11,304 nucleotides of DNA from contig JAEZLF010000046.1 in assembly GCA_023435925.1 (NCBI GenBank), positions 1 to 11,304 on the forward strand, in the 5' to 3' direction. The stretch comes from Bacillota bacterium. Its GTDB lineage: Bacteria; Bacillota; Clostridia; Acetivibrionales; DTU013. Positions 1-6,936 of the stretch are shown one piece after another. The position numbers and the translations under genes are program-made. A model generated the notes under the pieces. That model made no database searches. It worked only from the letters and a program-made list of their open reading frames with translations, and was not told where the DNA came from. Within the stretch, counting starts at the first letter, position 1. Each line of letters begins with the position of its first letter.

Positions 1-352
1 ATTCATCCCAATGTATGTGATGATATTTGATGATATCAGCAGCTGCTTTTAATTCTTCAACATCCCGCAGCAATTTCCATCCGACAAATCCATGTTCATG
101 CCTCTCCGATGCTGTATAACCAAAATCATAGCGGGCTGCCCTCAGCTTTTCTTCATCTCTGATCGCTCCGCAATCATGCAGGAAACCGGCAATAAGTATA
201 TTGGATTTTGCCTTCTCATTAAGCCCCATTTCATTGGAAATACAATAAGCGATGTATGCAACTCTTTTATTATGGCTGGACAACTTCGGACAAACTAAAT
301 CAATCGCATTAGAAAATGCTAAAACTATATCGATTAGTGGTATTTTCAACAT
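1..352 (-). CDS. HD-GYP-type phosphohydrolase, partial (C-terminus beyond the left edge)
   Basis: Reading the minus strand from ATG at 352 gives 117 codons open to the window edge, so only the N-terminal part is present. The start has a GAGG ribosome binding site about 8 nt upstream. Visible are the HD metal-binding pair (FLHDCG, about residues 61-66), a later E-x-H-x-HG stretch and a KYHHIHWDE segment. Their spacing is that of HD-GYP or HD domains, which coordinate two metal ions and often hydrolyse cyclic di-GMP or other phosphoesters. The N-terminal helix (SNAIDLV, then HNKRVAYIAY) is typical of stand-alone HD-GYP proteins without a receiver domain. It lies 38 nt behind the transglycosylase-like gene in the same direction and is probably co-transcribed. 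The GYP motif and any additional C-terminal domain are outside the window, so substrate and full architecture are unknown. Confidence 0.8.
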   Translation of the reverse strand, partial: MLKIPLIDIVLAFSNAIDLVCPKLSSHNKRVAYIAYCISNEMGLNEKAKSNILIAGFLHDCGAIRDEEKLRAARYDFGYTASERHEHGFVGWKLLRDVEELKAAADIIKYHHIHWDE

Positions 353-390
353 CTATCTAACCTCGTTCTGTGTTATTGTCATTACTATTA

Positions 391-1176
391 TTACTGGATC
401 TCTTCGGAAAGAAATAATGGTGCGATCTTATCTCGCTTTTTGTAATATTTTTTTAGATAGCTCTTATTCAAACCATACTTTTTGTAACCACCACTCCCCC
501 TCTGGTAAATTGATAATGCCACATCACGCTGCTCTTTACCCTCCAGATCCCGAACAAGTTCATCGGCAAGAATCCAGCTGTACATCGCTGTTCCCCAGTT
601 GATATTGATTACACCATCCAGAGGGTCGTTCTCCGTTTTCAGAGTCTTCGAAAGATTTTTATGATGAACTGAACTAATCTGAAAATATCCTTTGCATTTT
701 TTCGAAGAGCATTTTTCGTTAAAATTACTCTCCAGGGATATCAGGGCAAGCATATCGATATAATCCAGGCCCCTTTCCCGGCAATAGTCCCAAAGCAGTT
801 TTTGATGTTCCTTTATCATGGGGATCTCGGAACGGTACCAAAGGCTGTCGTCATCATCTGCCAGATCAGCATTCAATGCTCCGGGAGTTGTCGCCGGTGC
901 ATCCGCGTCTACTTCTAATGCTGCTGAAGATGTTGAAGCCGTTGCACTTATTGCTGCGCCGGACAAGGCTTTTGTTCCGGACTCTTCATCCGCACCGGCT
1001 TGATCCGGTGTTTTCACTGTTATTGCTGAGACTGTAGTACCGGCGTTTATTAGTTCCTCATATACCGGATCACTCGAATCAGCATAAGAGGGTGCGAAAA
1101 AAGGGGTAATCATAAAACAAGTCAGGATATAGCATGTTGCTACCACAAGTATTCGCATTTGTCTACCCATCGCCAA
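391..1176 (-). CDS. Secreted lytic transglycosylase-like (SLT-fold) protein
   Basis: This is a probable exported peptidoglycan lytic transglycosylase or a relative. The N-terminus has a basic stretch (GRQMR), a hydrophobic core (about residues 8-26) and a likely signal peptidase site after SYA. An Ala/Ser/Thr/Asp-rich low-complexity linker of about 70 residues follows. The C-terminal ~140 residues are SLT-like: LISLESNFN carries the presumed catalytic Glu (residue 149 from the start chosen here), followed by GYFQIS, equivalent to the usual G-x-MQI, and a late IYQRGSGG segment where classical family members have a YN-G motif. The open frame extends to ATG at 1194. However, the only good ribosome binding site (GGGAG) lies inside that extension, 8 nt before TTG at 1176, so TTG is preferred. 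ATG at 1170 is also possible. The linker may tether the enzyme across the wall. Enzymatic activity is inferred, not shown. Confidence 0.72.
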   Translation of the reverse strand: MAMGRQMRILVVATCYILTCFMITPFFAPSYADSSDPVYEELINAGTTVSAITVKTPDQAGADEESGTKALSGAAISATASTSSAALEVDADAPATTPGALNADLADDDDSLWYRSEIPMIKEHQKLLWDYCRERGLDYIDMLALISLESNFNEKCSSKKCKGYFQISSVHHKNLSKTLKTENDPLDGVININWGTAMYSWILADELVRDLEGKEQRDVALSIYQRGSGGYKKYGLNKSYLKKYYKKRDKIAPLFLSEEIQ

Positions 1177-1220
1177 TTTTTTCACTCCCATCATAAAATT
1201 ATCGGAAATTTATACCTTTA

Positions 1221-1229
1221 AGTATACCA
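1221..1229 (-). promoter_or_regulatory. Extended -10 promoter for the transglycosylase-like / HD gene pair
   Basis: On the minus strand this reads TGGTATACT, an extended -10 (TGn plus TATACT). It would start transcription about 40 nt before the TTG start at 1176. No good -35 is seen at 17 nt, which is common for extended -10 promoters. It would uncouple the downstream pair from the helicase-sfsA unit. Confidence 0.45.
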
Positions 1230-1282
1230 TTTCTTAGTCTTTCATGGAAGTCATAATATTGTATGAACCCAAGGCGGCTTTT

Positions 1283-1306
1283 CGGCAGCCTCACGAAGCA
1301 CTGCCG
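1283..1306 (-). terminator. Possible weak hairpin terminator behind sfsA
   Basis: CGGCAG (1283-1288) and CTGCCG (1301-1306) form a perfect 6-bp stem with a 12-nt loop, seven bases after the sfsA stop. On the minus strand it is followed by AAAAGCC rather than a U-run, so it is at best a weak terminator or a transcript 3'-end stabiliser. Confidence 0.28.
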
Positions 1307-1312
1307 GCTATG

Positions 1313-1993
1313 TCATAGCACCGTGCAAACACGATCCTTGATCCGCAGCATATCTACACCTGCATAGCAGTCAACCGCTATAATCCGAACCCCTTTACCC
1401 CTCGCATACAGCAAAGCGTCGGCGAATTCCTTGTGTGTTCTGACATTTGGAGTAAAATACTGCACCTCTTCCATCTGAATGACAAATATGACGTAGGCCT
1501 TATACCCTTGCTCCAGGCTTTTACACAGCTCGAAAATGTGTCTGACCCCTCTTTCCGTCGGTGCATCAGGAAACATGGCCACACCGTTTTCTTCCAGTGT
1601 CACGCCTTTTACTTCAATGAGAACCTTGTCCATATTTGTCTCAACGAGAAAGTCAATCCTCGAATCACCATATGTAAACTCCGGCTTGATTCTTTTTATA
1701 TTGTCAAGGAATGACCCCGTTTTGAGCCATTCAAATACCACTTTGTTCGGAGCCTGCGAATCGATATTCACCATCCGGCTTCCTTTTTTCACGCTGATTA
1801 GTGACCACTGCGTCTTTCTGTTGATATTTCCATGATGCTGCAAATAGACAGTCGCACCCTCTACCAGTAGCTCTTTACATCTCCCTGTGTTCTTAACATG
1901 CGCAACTTCCATTTCCCCGTTTATCACTACATTTGCAATAAAGCGGTTTGGTCGAGAAATAAATATGCCTTCTTCGACATTCAAGTAATTCAA
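1313..1993 (-). CDS. sfsA: SfsA family DNA-binding protein / sugar fermentation stimulation protein homologue
   Basis: The protein is about 226 aa from the chosen start; E. coli SfsA is 234 aa. Recognisable family blocks in order are SRPNRFIANV near the N-terminus (OB-fold region), AHVKNTGRCKELL, YGDSRIDFLV followed by LIEVKGVTL (the nuclease-fold core with Asp, Glu and Lys), and FPDAPTERGVRH. The open frame reaches back to TTG at 2050, overlapping the helicase gene. A strong AGAGGGG site at 2002-2008 sits exactly 8 nt before TTG at 1993, and starting there gives MNYLNVEEG, as family members begin, so this start is preferred. It lies 37 nt behind the helicase stop in the same direction, suggesting an operon. 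The E. coli protein was linked to maltose metabolism and binds DNA; the exact cellular role of SfsA remains poorly defined. Confidence 0.93.
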   Translation of the reverse strand: MNYLNVEEGIFISRPNRFIANVVINGEMEVAHVKNTGRCKELLVEGATVYLQHHGNINRKTQWSLISVKKGSRMVNIDSQAPNKVVFEWLKTGSFLDNIKRIKPEFTYGDSRIDFLVETNMDKVLIEVKGVTLEENGVAMFPDAPTERGVRHIFELCKSLEQGYKAYVIFVIQMEEVQYFTPNVRTHKEFADALLYARGKGVRIIAVDCYAGVDMLRIKDRVCTVL

Positions 1994-2030
1994 TACATGA
2001 TCCCCTCTACATAGCATACGCCCATATACA

Positions 2031-3680
2031 TTACCTTCTTTTACTGCCAAAATGTCTCTTTACCGTCGGTCTCTTGTTGGACCGTTCTATATTAACCTTT
2101 CTGCCCTTTAGCGTATAGTTCTTCATAGAATCCAGAACCTTGTGCGCATACTCCCTCGGAACCTCTACAAAGGTATAGCTGTCAAATATGTCAATAGCGC
2201 CAATCAGCTTTCCGGGCAAGCCGGAGGTAGAGGCAATACTCTGCACAATATTACCTGGCATGATCCTATCTTTACTGCCCACATTGATAAATAGTCTTAC
2301 AAAGCCTTCCTCCGCACCGGATTCCTCATCTTCGTCCTCAAGCACTGTATCGGCTTTGCAAATATCTGTATTGCCGGGTTCAAACGCCATCTGAAGCAAC
2401 GCTGCCGCAAAATCCAGATGACTGACATAGTGCTCCTCACCGTTGACAGCGTTCATTTCCTCCATGGTTTTCTCAATATAAGCGGAATACTTGTCAAACC
2501 CACCCTTTGTAATGATCTGCTTGGCGGTTACCATCAGCTTACTTATCTTGCTTTCTTCCACATCCATAATCGTTGGCGGCTTCATAGGTGTAATGGAGGA
2601 TTTGGTAAACCGTTGAATATCCTTCAACTTGTTGATCTCACGTCCAACAACGAATGAGTAGGCTTTGCCCTCTCTTCCTGCTCTTCCCGTTCTTCCTATC
2701 CTGTGAACATAATACTCATCATCGCTCGGCAAGTCGTAGTTGAATACCGCTTCAACATCGTCCACATCAATTCCTCTGGCTGCAACATCCGTTGCTATAA
2801 GAATGTCAATCTGCCCGCCTCTGAACTTGGCCATGACCTTGTCTCTCTGCTCCTGCCGCATATCGCCATGGAGAGCCTCTGCTGCATAGCCTCTCGATTG
2901 AAGATCCGATGTCAGTTCGTCAACACGCTTTTTGGTATTGCAAAAAACCAGAGATAGCTTAACATCATTAGCATCAATGATCCTGGATAATACCTCCGTC
3001 TTCGATGAACCGCTCACCATGAGGTAATATTGCGCAATACTGGGAACTGTAAGGACTTTACGTGATATCTGAACATGGATGGGATTCTTTTGGTATTTTT
3101 TCGTCAACTCCAGTATCTCTTTGGGCATGGTCGCAGAGAATAGTATGGTCTGCCTGTCCTCAGGGACTTCCTTCAGAATGGTGTCCATATCCTCACGAAA
3201 TCCCATGTTGAGCATCTCATCTGCTTCATCCAGAATCACCATTTTAAGGTTCCCCAGTTTCAGCGTCCTCCGTCTCATATGATCCATTACCCGGCCCGGT
3301 GTCCCGATGATAATCTGAGGCCGGTTTTTCAGCGCTCGTATTTGTCTGTCAATAGGCTGACCGCCGTATATCGGCAGGATTCTGATCCCGTTCTTATATT
3401 TCGATACGCTCTTCAGCTCTTCCGACGATTGTATCGCCAGCTCCCTCGTAGGGCATAATATAAGAACCTGTATCCCTTCTATTTCGGGATCCAGCATTTC
3501 CACTGCCGGTATGCCAAAAGCACAGGTTTTTCCTGTCCCGGTTTGAGCCTGGCCGATAATATCTTTCCCGTCAAAAATATGAGGAATGGCTTGCGCTTGT
3601 ATTGGAGTTGCTTCTTCAAATCCCAGGTCATCAACAGCTCTTTGTACTTCATTGGATAAGTCTAATTCTTTAAATTTCAT
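2031..3680 (-). CDS. DEAD-box ATP-dependent RNA helicase with DbpA-type RNA-binding domain (CshA/DeaD-like)
   Basis: This 549-residue RNA helicase unwinds RNA duplexes with ATP; relatives act in ribosome assembly, mRNA turnover and cold adaptation. All core motifs are present: Q motif (ATPIQAQAIP, about 25-33), AQTGTGKT (45-52), PTREL (77-81), TPGR (127-130), DEAD (151-154), SAT (182-184), LVFCNT, ATDVAARGID and HRIGRTGRAG. After a connecting region and an acidic stretch (EDEDEESGAEE), residues about 459-533 form a DbpA-like RNA-binding domain (GFVRLFINVG to KVNIERS). The protein ends in a basic tail (KRPTVKRHFGSKRR). The ATG at 3680 is the only reasonable start, but its AGGAG lies about 15 nt upstream, longer than usual. 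The gene heads a unit with sfsA and has a long leader behind a good promoter at 3832-3860. The C-terminal domain resembles that of CshA, DeaD and DbpA; the exact orthologue is not fixed by sequence alone. Confidence 0.95.
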   Translation of the reverse strand: MKFKELDLSNEVQRAVDDLGFEEATPIQAQAIPHIFDGKDIIGQAQTGTGKTCAFGIPAVEMLDPEIEGIQVLILCPTRELAIQSSEELKSVSKYKNGIRILPIYGGQPIDRQIRALKNRPQIIIGTPGRVMDHMRRRTLKLGNLKMVILDEADEMLNMGFREDMDTILKEVPEDRQTILFSATMPKEILELTKKYQKNPIHVQISRKVLTVPSIAQYYLMVSGSSKTEVLSRIIDANDVKLSLVFCNTKKRVDELTSDLQSRGYAAEALHGDMRQEQRDKVMAKFRGGQIDILIATDVAARGIDVDDVEAVFNYDLPSDDEYYVHRIGRTGRAGREGKAYSFVVGREINKLKDIQRFTKSSITPMKPPTIMDVEESKISKLMVTAKQIITKGGFDKYSAYIEKTMEEMNAVNGEEHYVSHLDFAAALLQMAFEPGNTDICKADTVLEDEDEESGAEEGFVRLFINVGSKDRIMPGNIVQSIASTSGLPGKLIGAIDIFDSYTFVEVPREYAHKVLDSMKNYTLKGRKVNIERSNKRPTVKRHFGSKRR

Positions 3681-3813
3681 CTTTGTATGATATTGCTCCT
3701 TTTCTATTTCAACTTATATTACCTTTCACCATTTGTATAAATACCCTTCTGCATCCCTATCAAATCATTTCTGCAGTAATATGCTCAGGAAGTTATTTTT
3801 GCATCATGTACAG

Positions 3814-3841
3814 TTTACACAAATATGCTACAGTATATAAT
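3814..3841 (+). promoter_or_regulatory. Candidate plus-strand promoter upstream of the PAP2 gene
   Basis: TTTACA (3814-3819), 16 nt, then TATAAT (3836-3841) is a near-consensus sigma-A promoter reading toward the PAP2 gene, with a leader of about 200 nt. In such AT-rich DNA chance matches are common, and the TATAAT at 3997-4002, nearer the gene but with only a poorly placed TTGAGT at 3981, is a rival. Confidence 0.35.
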
Positions 3842-3860
3842 TATTTTGAGACTTATTCAA
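3832..3860 (-). promoter_or_regulatory. Sigma-A type promoter for the helicase-sfsA unit
   Basis: On the minus strand: TTGAAT (3860-3855), exactly 17 nt, TATACT (3837-3832). This would start transcription near 3825, giving a 5' leader of about 145 nt before the helicase ATG. Long leaders are known on cold-shock-type RNA helicase mRNAs, but no specific element was recognised here. Confidence 0.45.
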
Positions 3861-3877
3861 TAAAATTATATACGGCA

Positions 3878-3907
3878 AAAAATTATCAGCAAAATTATCA
3901 GTATCAG
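3878..3907. repeat. Short tandem repeat with 12-bp period
   Basis: AAAATTATCAG occurs at 3879-3889 and again at 3891-3901 (12-bp period), and the last six bases recur at 3902-3907 as TATCAG. It lies just upstream of the -35 box of the helicase promoter, where it could be a binding site, or simply low-complexity AT-rich DNA. Confidence 0.5.
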
Positions 3908-4049
3908 TGATATCTCGCACGTATAATCGTGAAAATTAACAATAAATTTACTATAATATCATCAAAAAGGAAACACCAAATTGAGTAATAGTATAGTATA
4001 ATTATATCGTGAGTCGATAAATTAAGTTTAATTTGTGAGGAGCCAACGA

Positions 4050-4568
4050 ATGTCCGGAATTGTAAATATAATTAAAAAGAATGATATATGGTGCTTTTAT
4101 GCCTTGAACAGAAAGATTCACTGCAATGTATTAGATACGGTAATGAAAAGCTTGACGCAGGCCGGTTCCACCGTTGCTGCCGTCACGATTTCCATTGCTG
4201 TTATGTTATATAACAAGCAAATGGGCTATATGCTTGTGCTGAACTTATTAGCCAGCCAGTTTGTGATTCACATATTAAAAAGAATCGTAAACAGGCCTCG
4301 TCCATATAAGACTTTGGAATGGGCTGTCCCCATCAATCCGCCCAAATGCAAATATTCACTGCCATCAGGCCACTCAGGCTCAGCATTATCCATTGCACTG
4401 ATGCTGTCCGTGTTTTTCCCCTATATCAAAATAGCGGCGGTGTCCATTGCGGTGCTGGTCGGCATTTCAAGAGTCTATTTAGGTGTCCATTATCCAACCG
4501 ATGTGACCCTTGGTTTTGCGATCGCTTATTCTGTTTATAAAGCCCTTGAATACATGGTGTTTATATAG
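4050..4568 (+). CDS. PAP2-family membrane phosphatase (undecaprenyl-diphosphatase-like)
   Basis: This 172-residue membrane protein carries the complete three-part PAP2 phosphatase signature: KRIVNRPRP (77-85), PSGH (105-108) and SRVYLGVHYPTD (140-151), including the two catalytic histidines (108 and 147) and Asp151. Hydrophobic segments around 39-54, 59-75, 111-127, 128-143 and 153-165 fit the usual polytopic layout with motifs at the outer membrane face. Likely substrates are lipid phosphates such as undecaprenyl pyrophosphate, a carrier recycled in cell-wall synthesis; phosphatidylglycerol phosphate or phosphatidic acid are alternatives. The open frame extends upstream to GTG at 4035, but GAGGAG lies 7 nt before ATG at 4050, so that ATG is taken as the start. 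It is a single-gene unit, followed by a strong hairpin terminator. Confidence 0.92.
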   Translation: MSGIVNIIKKNDIWCFYALNRKIHCNVLDTVMKSLTQAGSTVAAVTISIAVMLYNKQMGYMLVLNLLASQFVIHILKRIVNRPRPYKTLEWAVPINPPKCKYSLPSGHSGSALSIALMLSVFFPYIKIAAVSIAVLVGISRVYLGVHYPTDVTLGFAIAYSVYKALEYMVFI

Positions 4569-4587
4569 TGAGACTGTTCCTGACACC

Positions 4588-4626
4588 GTGCGGATACATC
4601 GGCGTCACCGGTGTATCCGCATAGTT
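4588..4626 (+). terminator. Intrinsic terminator behind the PAP2 gene
   Basis: TGCGGATACA (4589-4598) pairs perfectly with TGTATCCGCA (4612-4621). The stem continues inward by four more pairs (one G-U) to a 5-nt loop at 4603-4607, giving 14 bp in total. A short TTTT lies at 4625-4628. It begins about 20 nt after the PAP2 stop. On the minus strand no U-run follows, so it would terminate mainly plus-strand transcripts, though it also sits at the 3' side of the convergent oxidoreductase operon. Confidence 0.75.
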
Positions 4627-4696
4627 TTGAAATTGTTGGTACATCTCCGAGTGTTCAGGTTTAAGAGACTTTGTACGCTGTAGCGTGGTGAGTTCT

Positions 4697-5710
4697 TTAT
4701 AGGAGTTTTACGTACTCCCCGGTTTCCGAAGACCGATAAATGGTCTCAATCATTTTAATCGTTATAGCTCCCTGCTCTCCATCCAGTTCAAATTTCTCAC
4801 CATTGTGAAGTTTTTCATGGAAATCCCGAATCAGGTACCTATGGCTGCAGCCCCAATAAGCTTTCCCGCCTGTGGCTCTATCTTCCTCTGTCACCTGTTC
4901 CACTGCACCATCGCGCCATGTGATGGTCAGCTTGTCCCGTAACCGGATCACTGCCTGTTCACAGATGATTTCAATTTCGACAGGCGAATTAGCCGCATAG
5001 TTATTGGTAGCAAAGAATAGACAGCTGCTTCCGTTTTTGAAGGTAATTGCAGCATCAGCCGTATCCTCCACCTCAATGATACCCTTCAGAAGCCTGGTAT
5101 CCACATGGGCCTTAATGCCGTCCACTTCCCCCATAAACCATTGCACAAGATCCAGCGTATGGATAGCCTGGTTGATCAGCACCCCTCCGCCTTCCTTTGC
5201 ACGCCTGCCACGCCATTCACTCTCCGTGTAGTACTTTTCATCTCTGAACCAGGTAACCAACGCCTTAGCTCCCAGTATTTTCCCCGCCTGTCCGGATTGA
5301 AGCAATTCCTTGATCCTTCGAGAGGTTCCGTTATATCTGTTTTGGAAACAGACTCCCAATGTTTTTCCGGTTTCGCGGGAAATCCTGATCATCTCTGCAG
5401 CATCAGCGGTTGAAATGGAGACAGGCTTCTCTGTCAAAACATGCTTCCCGCAGAGCATGGCTTCAATCGCCATGGGGGCATGGAGATAATGCGGGGTGCA
5501 TATGTGTACAACATCTACCTTATTGTCCTTCAGAAGCTCCCGGTAGTCTGTAAAGCAGGCACAATTGAGCCGGTGTGCCGTTCCTTCTGCTCTTTCTCTG
5601 TCGATATCGCAAACGCCGTAAAGCATGGAGGTTTTCAGATCAGAAATGGCGTCGGTGTGGCTGGCGCAGATACTTCCACACCCGATAACTGCTGTATTTA
5701 AGACTTTCAT
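4697..5710 (-). CDS. Gfo/Idh/MocA-family NAD(P)-dependent oxidoreductase (second copy)
   Basis: This 337-residue sugar, cyclitol or glycoside dehydrogenase-like protein has the N-terminal Rossmann fold (VIGCGSICASH, residues 8-18, G-x-G-x2-x) and the family motif EKP (94-96), whose Lys95 is the presumed catalytic and cofactor-contacting residue. The C-terminal substrate domain contains EGGGVLINQAIHTLD (173-187). The conserved His184 and Asp187 are present, but the residue four before the His, usually Asp, is Asn180. Length is normal for the family. Its ATG lies one base behind the stop of the upstream oxidoreductase, so the two are almost certainly translationally coupled. The two share this active-site variation but are otherwise diverged, so they are related but not recent duplicates and may act on different positions or substrates. 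The substrate cannot be named from sequence. Confidence 0.92.
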   Translation of the reverse strand: MKVLNTAVIGCGSICASHTDAISDLKTSMLYGVCDIDRERAEGTAHRLNCACFTDYRELLKDNKVDVVHICTPHYLHAPMAIEAMLCGKHVLTEKPVSISTADAAEMIRISRETGKTLGVCFQNRYNGTSRRIKELLQSGQAGKILGAKALVTWFRDEKYYTESEWRGRRAKEGGGVLINQAIHTLDLVQWFMGEVDGIKAHVDTRLLKGIIEVEDTADAAITFKNGSSCLFFATNNYAANSPVEIEIICEQAVIRLRDKLTITWRDGAVEQVTEEDRATGGKAYWGCSHRYLIRDFHEKLHNGEKFELDGEQGAITIKMIETIYRSSETGEYVKLL

Positions 5711-5711
5711 T

Positions 5712-6875
5712 CTAGTGAGTTCCCTTCACATCCAGTGTTATAGCTGCAACGGCCGGCTTCATGTAGGAAGAATTCTTTACCCTTTCCTGCAATTTTTCAT
5801 AAAATAAATCTTCATTGATCGGAAGCTCCACCCAGTCATTTGTCCATGCGGACAGGTGCATTGCATTTGACAGCGTCAGACCGTTGATTCCTTCAATACC
5901 AGGCGCCAGCAGTGATGTGCCTTTCTCAATGGCAGTTACCCAGTCAATTAAAATGCCAAGATGAGCTGTTTCGGTTCCCTTGATGGGGATTTCGCATCTC
6001 CAGCTTTCAGGCTCGCCGAAGCCACCGGTGTATTCACTGTTAAACTGCCTCTCAGAAACCGGGAGACGCCAAAATGCCATTTTCCCTTCCTCAATGACAA
6101 CCTTTCCCTTATCCCCAAGAATCTCAAAACGGTTTGTCCCGGGTGTATCAGCCGTGCTGGTAATAAACACACCGGTTGCGCCATTTTTATATTCCATATA
6201 AGTTGTTACATCATCTTCCACCTCAATATCATGGTATTTCCCAAAGGCCATAAAAGTGCGGACACGTTCGGGCATGCCGCAGATCCATTGCCATAGGTCC
6301 AGCTGATGAGGGCACTGGTTCAACAGAACACCGCCGCCCTCTCCGGCCCAGGTGGCGCGCCATCCTCCGGAATTATAGTAGCTCTGGGAACGGTACCAGG
6401 TAGTAATAATCCAGTTGACCCGCTTGATTTCACCCAGCTCACCTGTCTGAATCAGTTCTCTGACTTTCTGGTAAAGGGGGTTTGTCCGTTGATTATACAT
6501 GATTCCAAATACTCTGTCGGTTTTCTGAGCCGCTTCATTCATTTCTCTGACCTGTCGGGTATAAACACCTGCCGGTTTCTCAATTAATACATGCAGATTA
6601 TTTTTAAATGCATCAATGGCCAGATTTGGATGGTCATAATGAGGTGTCGCGATAAGAACAGCATCTACCGCCTGAGCTGCAAATAATTCTTCTGAGCGTT
6701 CAAACAGCTGCACCTTCTCTCCAAAAGTCTCTCTTGCCCACTTCAGACGATCCGGATTACAATCACAGATTGCCGTCAATTCTGCTCCCGGTACATCACC
6801 GCCGGCCAATAGCCTGGCATGACTGCTTCCCATATTACCAACACCAATGATTCCTATGCGTATCTTACCCATCAT
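5712..6875 (-). CDS. Gfo/Idh/MocA-family NAD(P)-dependent oxidoreductase (first copy)
   Basis: The protein has 387 residues. The Rossmann N-terminus reads RIGIIGVGNMGSSH (6-19), ATPHYDHP is at 76-83, and the EKP motif is at 99-101 with presumed catalytic Lys100. The central segment GEGGGVLLNQCPHQLDLWQW (178-197) is a recognisable Firmicute subfamily block: His190 and Asp193 are kept and Asn186 replaces the usual Asp. Family members oxidise or reduce one hydroxyl or keto group on sugars, inositols, sugar acids or glycosides with NAD(P). The start at 6875 has GAAGGGAG 5 nt upstream; the next ATG (6872) would have 8 nt and is equally plausible. It is separated by 191 nt from the upstream TIM-barrel gene by a region rich in inverted repeats, and is followed one base later by the second oxidoreductase. 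Reaction direction and substrate are inferred only at family level. Confidence 0.92.
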   Translation of the reverse strand: MMGKIRIGIIGVGNMGSSHARLLAGGDVPGAELTAICDCNPDRLKWARETFGEKVQLFERSEELFAAQAVDAVLIATPHYDHPNLAIDAFKNNLHVLIEKPAGVYTRQVREMNEAAQKTDRVFGIMYNQRTNPLYQKVRELIQTGELGEIKRVNWIITTWYRSQSYYNSGGWRATWAGEGGGVLLNQCPHQLDLWQWICGMPERVRTFMAFGKYHDIEVEDDVTTYMEYKNGATGVFITSTADTPGTNRFEILGDKGKVVIEEGKMAFWRLPVSERQFNSEYTGGFGEPESWRCEIPIKGTETAHLGILIDWVTAIEKGTSLLAPGIEGINGLTLSNAMHLSAWTNDWVELPINEDLFYEKLQERVKNSSYMKPAVAAITLDVKGTH

Positions 6876-6901
6876 TCTGTCTCCCTTCGTTACAATGCAA
6901 A

Positions 6902-6929
6902 AAGTGCTACTATTTAGCTTATAACACTT
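6902..6929. promoter_or_regulatory. Inverted repeat upstream of the oxidoreductase pair, possible operator
   Basis: AAGTGCTA (6902-6909) and TAACACTT (6922-6929) are inverted with one mismatch around a 12-bp spacer, about 30-55 bp before the oxidoreductase start. Within it the minus strand carries TATAAG (6924-6919), a possible -10. It could be a regulator site for a separate promoter of the oxidoreductase pair; chance is not excluded. Confidence 0.25.
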
Positions 6930-6936
6930 CGGTTCA

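Larger units (their letters stand above)
3681..4049. other. AT-rich divergent intergenic region between the helicase and PAP2 genes
   Basis: This 369-bp stretch has no convincing gene; the short open frame at 3683-3910 on the plus strand has no ribosome binding site and biased AT-rich content. It holds a minus-strand promoter for the helicase (3832-3860), a plus-strand promoter-like sequence overlapping it (3814-3841), several further TATAAT boxes on the plus strand (3922-3927, 3952-3957, 3997-4002), and a short tandem repeat (3878-3907). Confidence 0.7.

Noticed and set aside
252..602. Plus-strand open frame of 116 codons opposite the HD and transglycosylase-like genes
   Set aside because: It lies antisense to two genes with clear domain motifs, has no ribosome binding site, and its product shows no recognisable features.
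3683..3910. Plus-strand open frame of 75 codons in the helicase-PAP2 intergenic region
   Set aside because: No ribosome binding site, atypical composition, overlaps both promoter candidates and the tandem repeat; most likely chance.
4675..4686. Small palindrome ACGCTGTAGCGT behind the second oxidoreductase
   Set aside because: Only a 5-bp stem with a 2-nt loop and no U-run; too small to call a terminator.
5961..6296. Plus-strand open frame of 111 codons opposite the first oxidoreductase
   Set aside because: Antisense shadow of a well-supported conserved enzyme gene with no independent start signals.
6876..6900. Possible catabolite-repression (cre) site before the oxidoreductase pair
   Set aside because: The TGTAACGAAGG stretch lacks a base of the consensus core and the symmetric right half.
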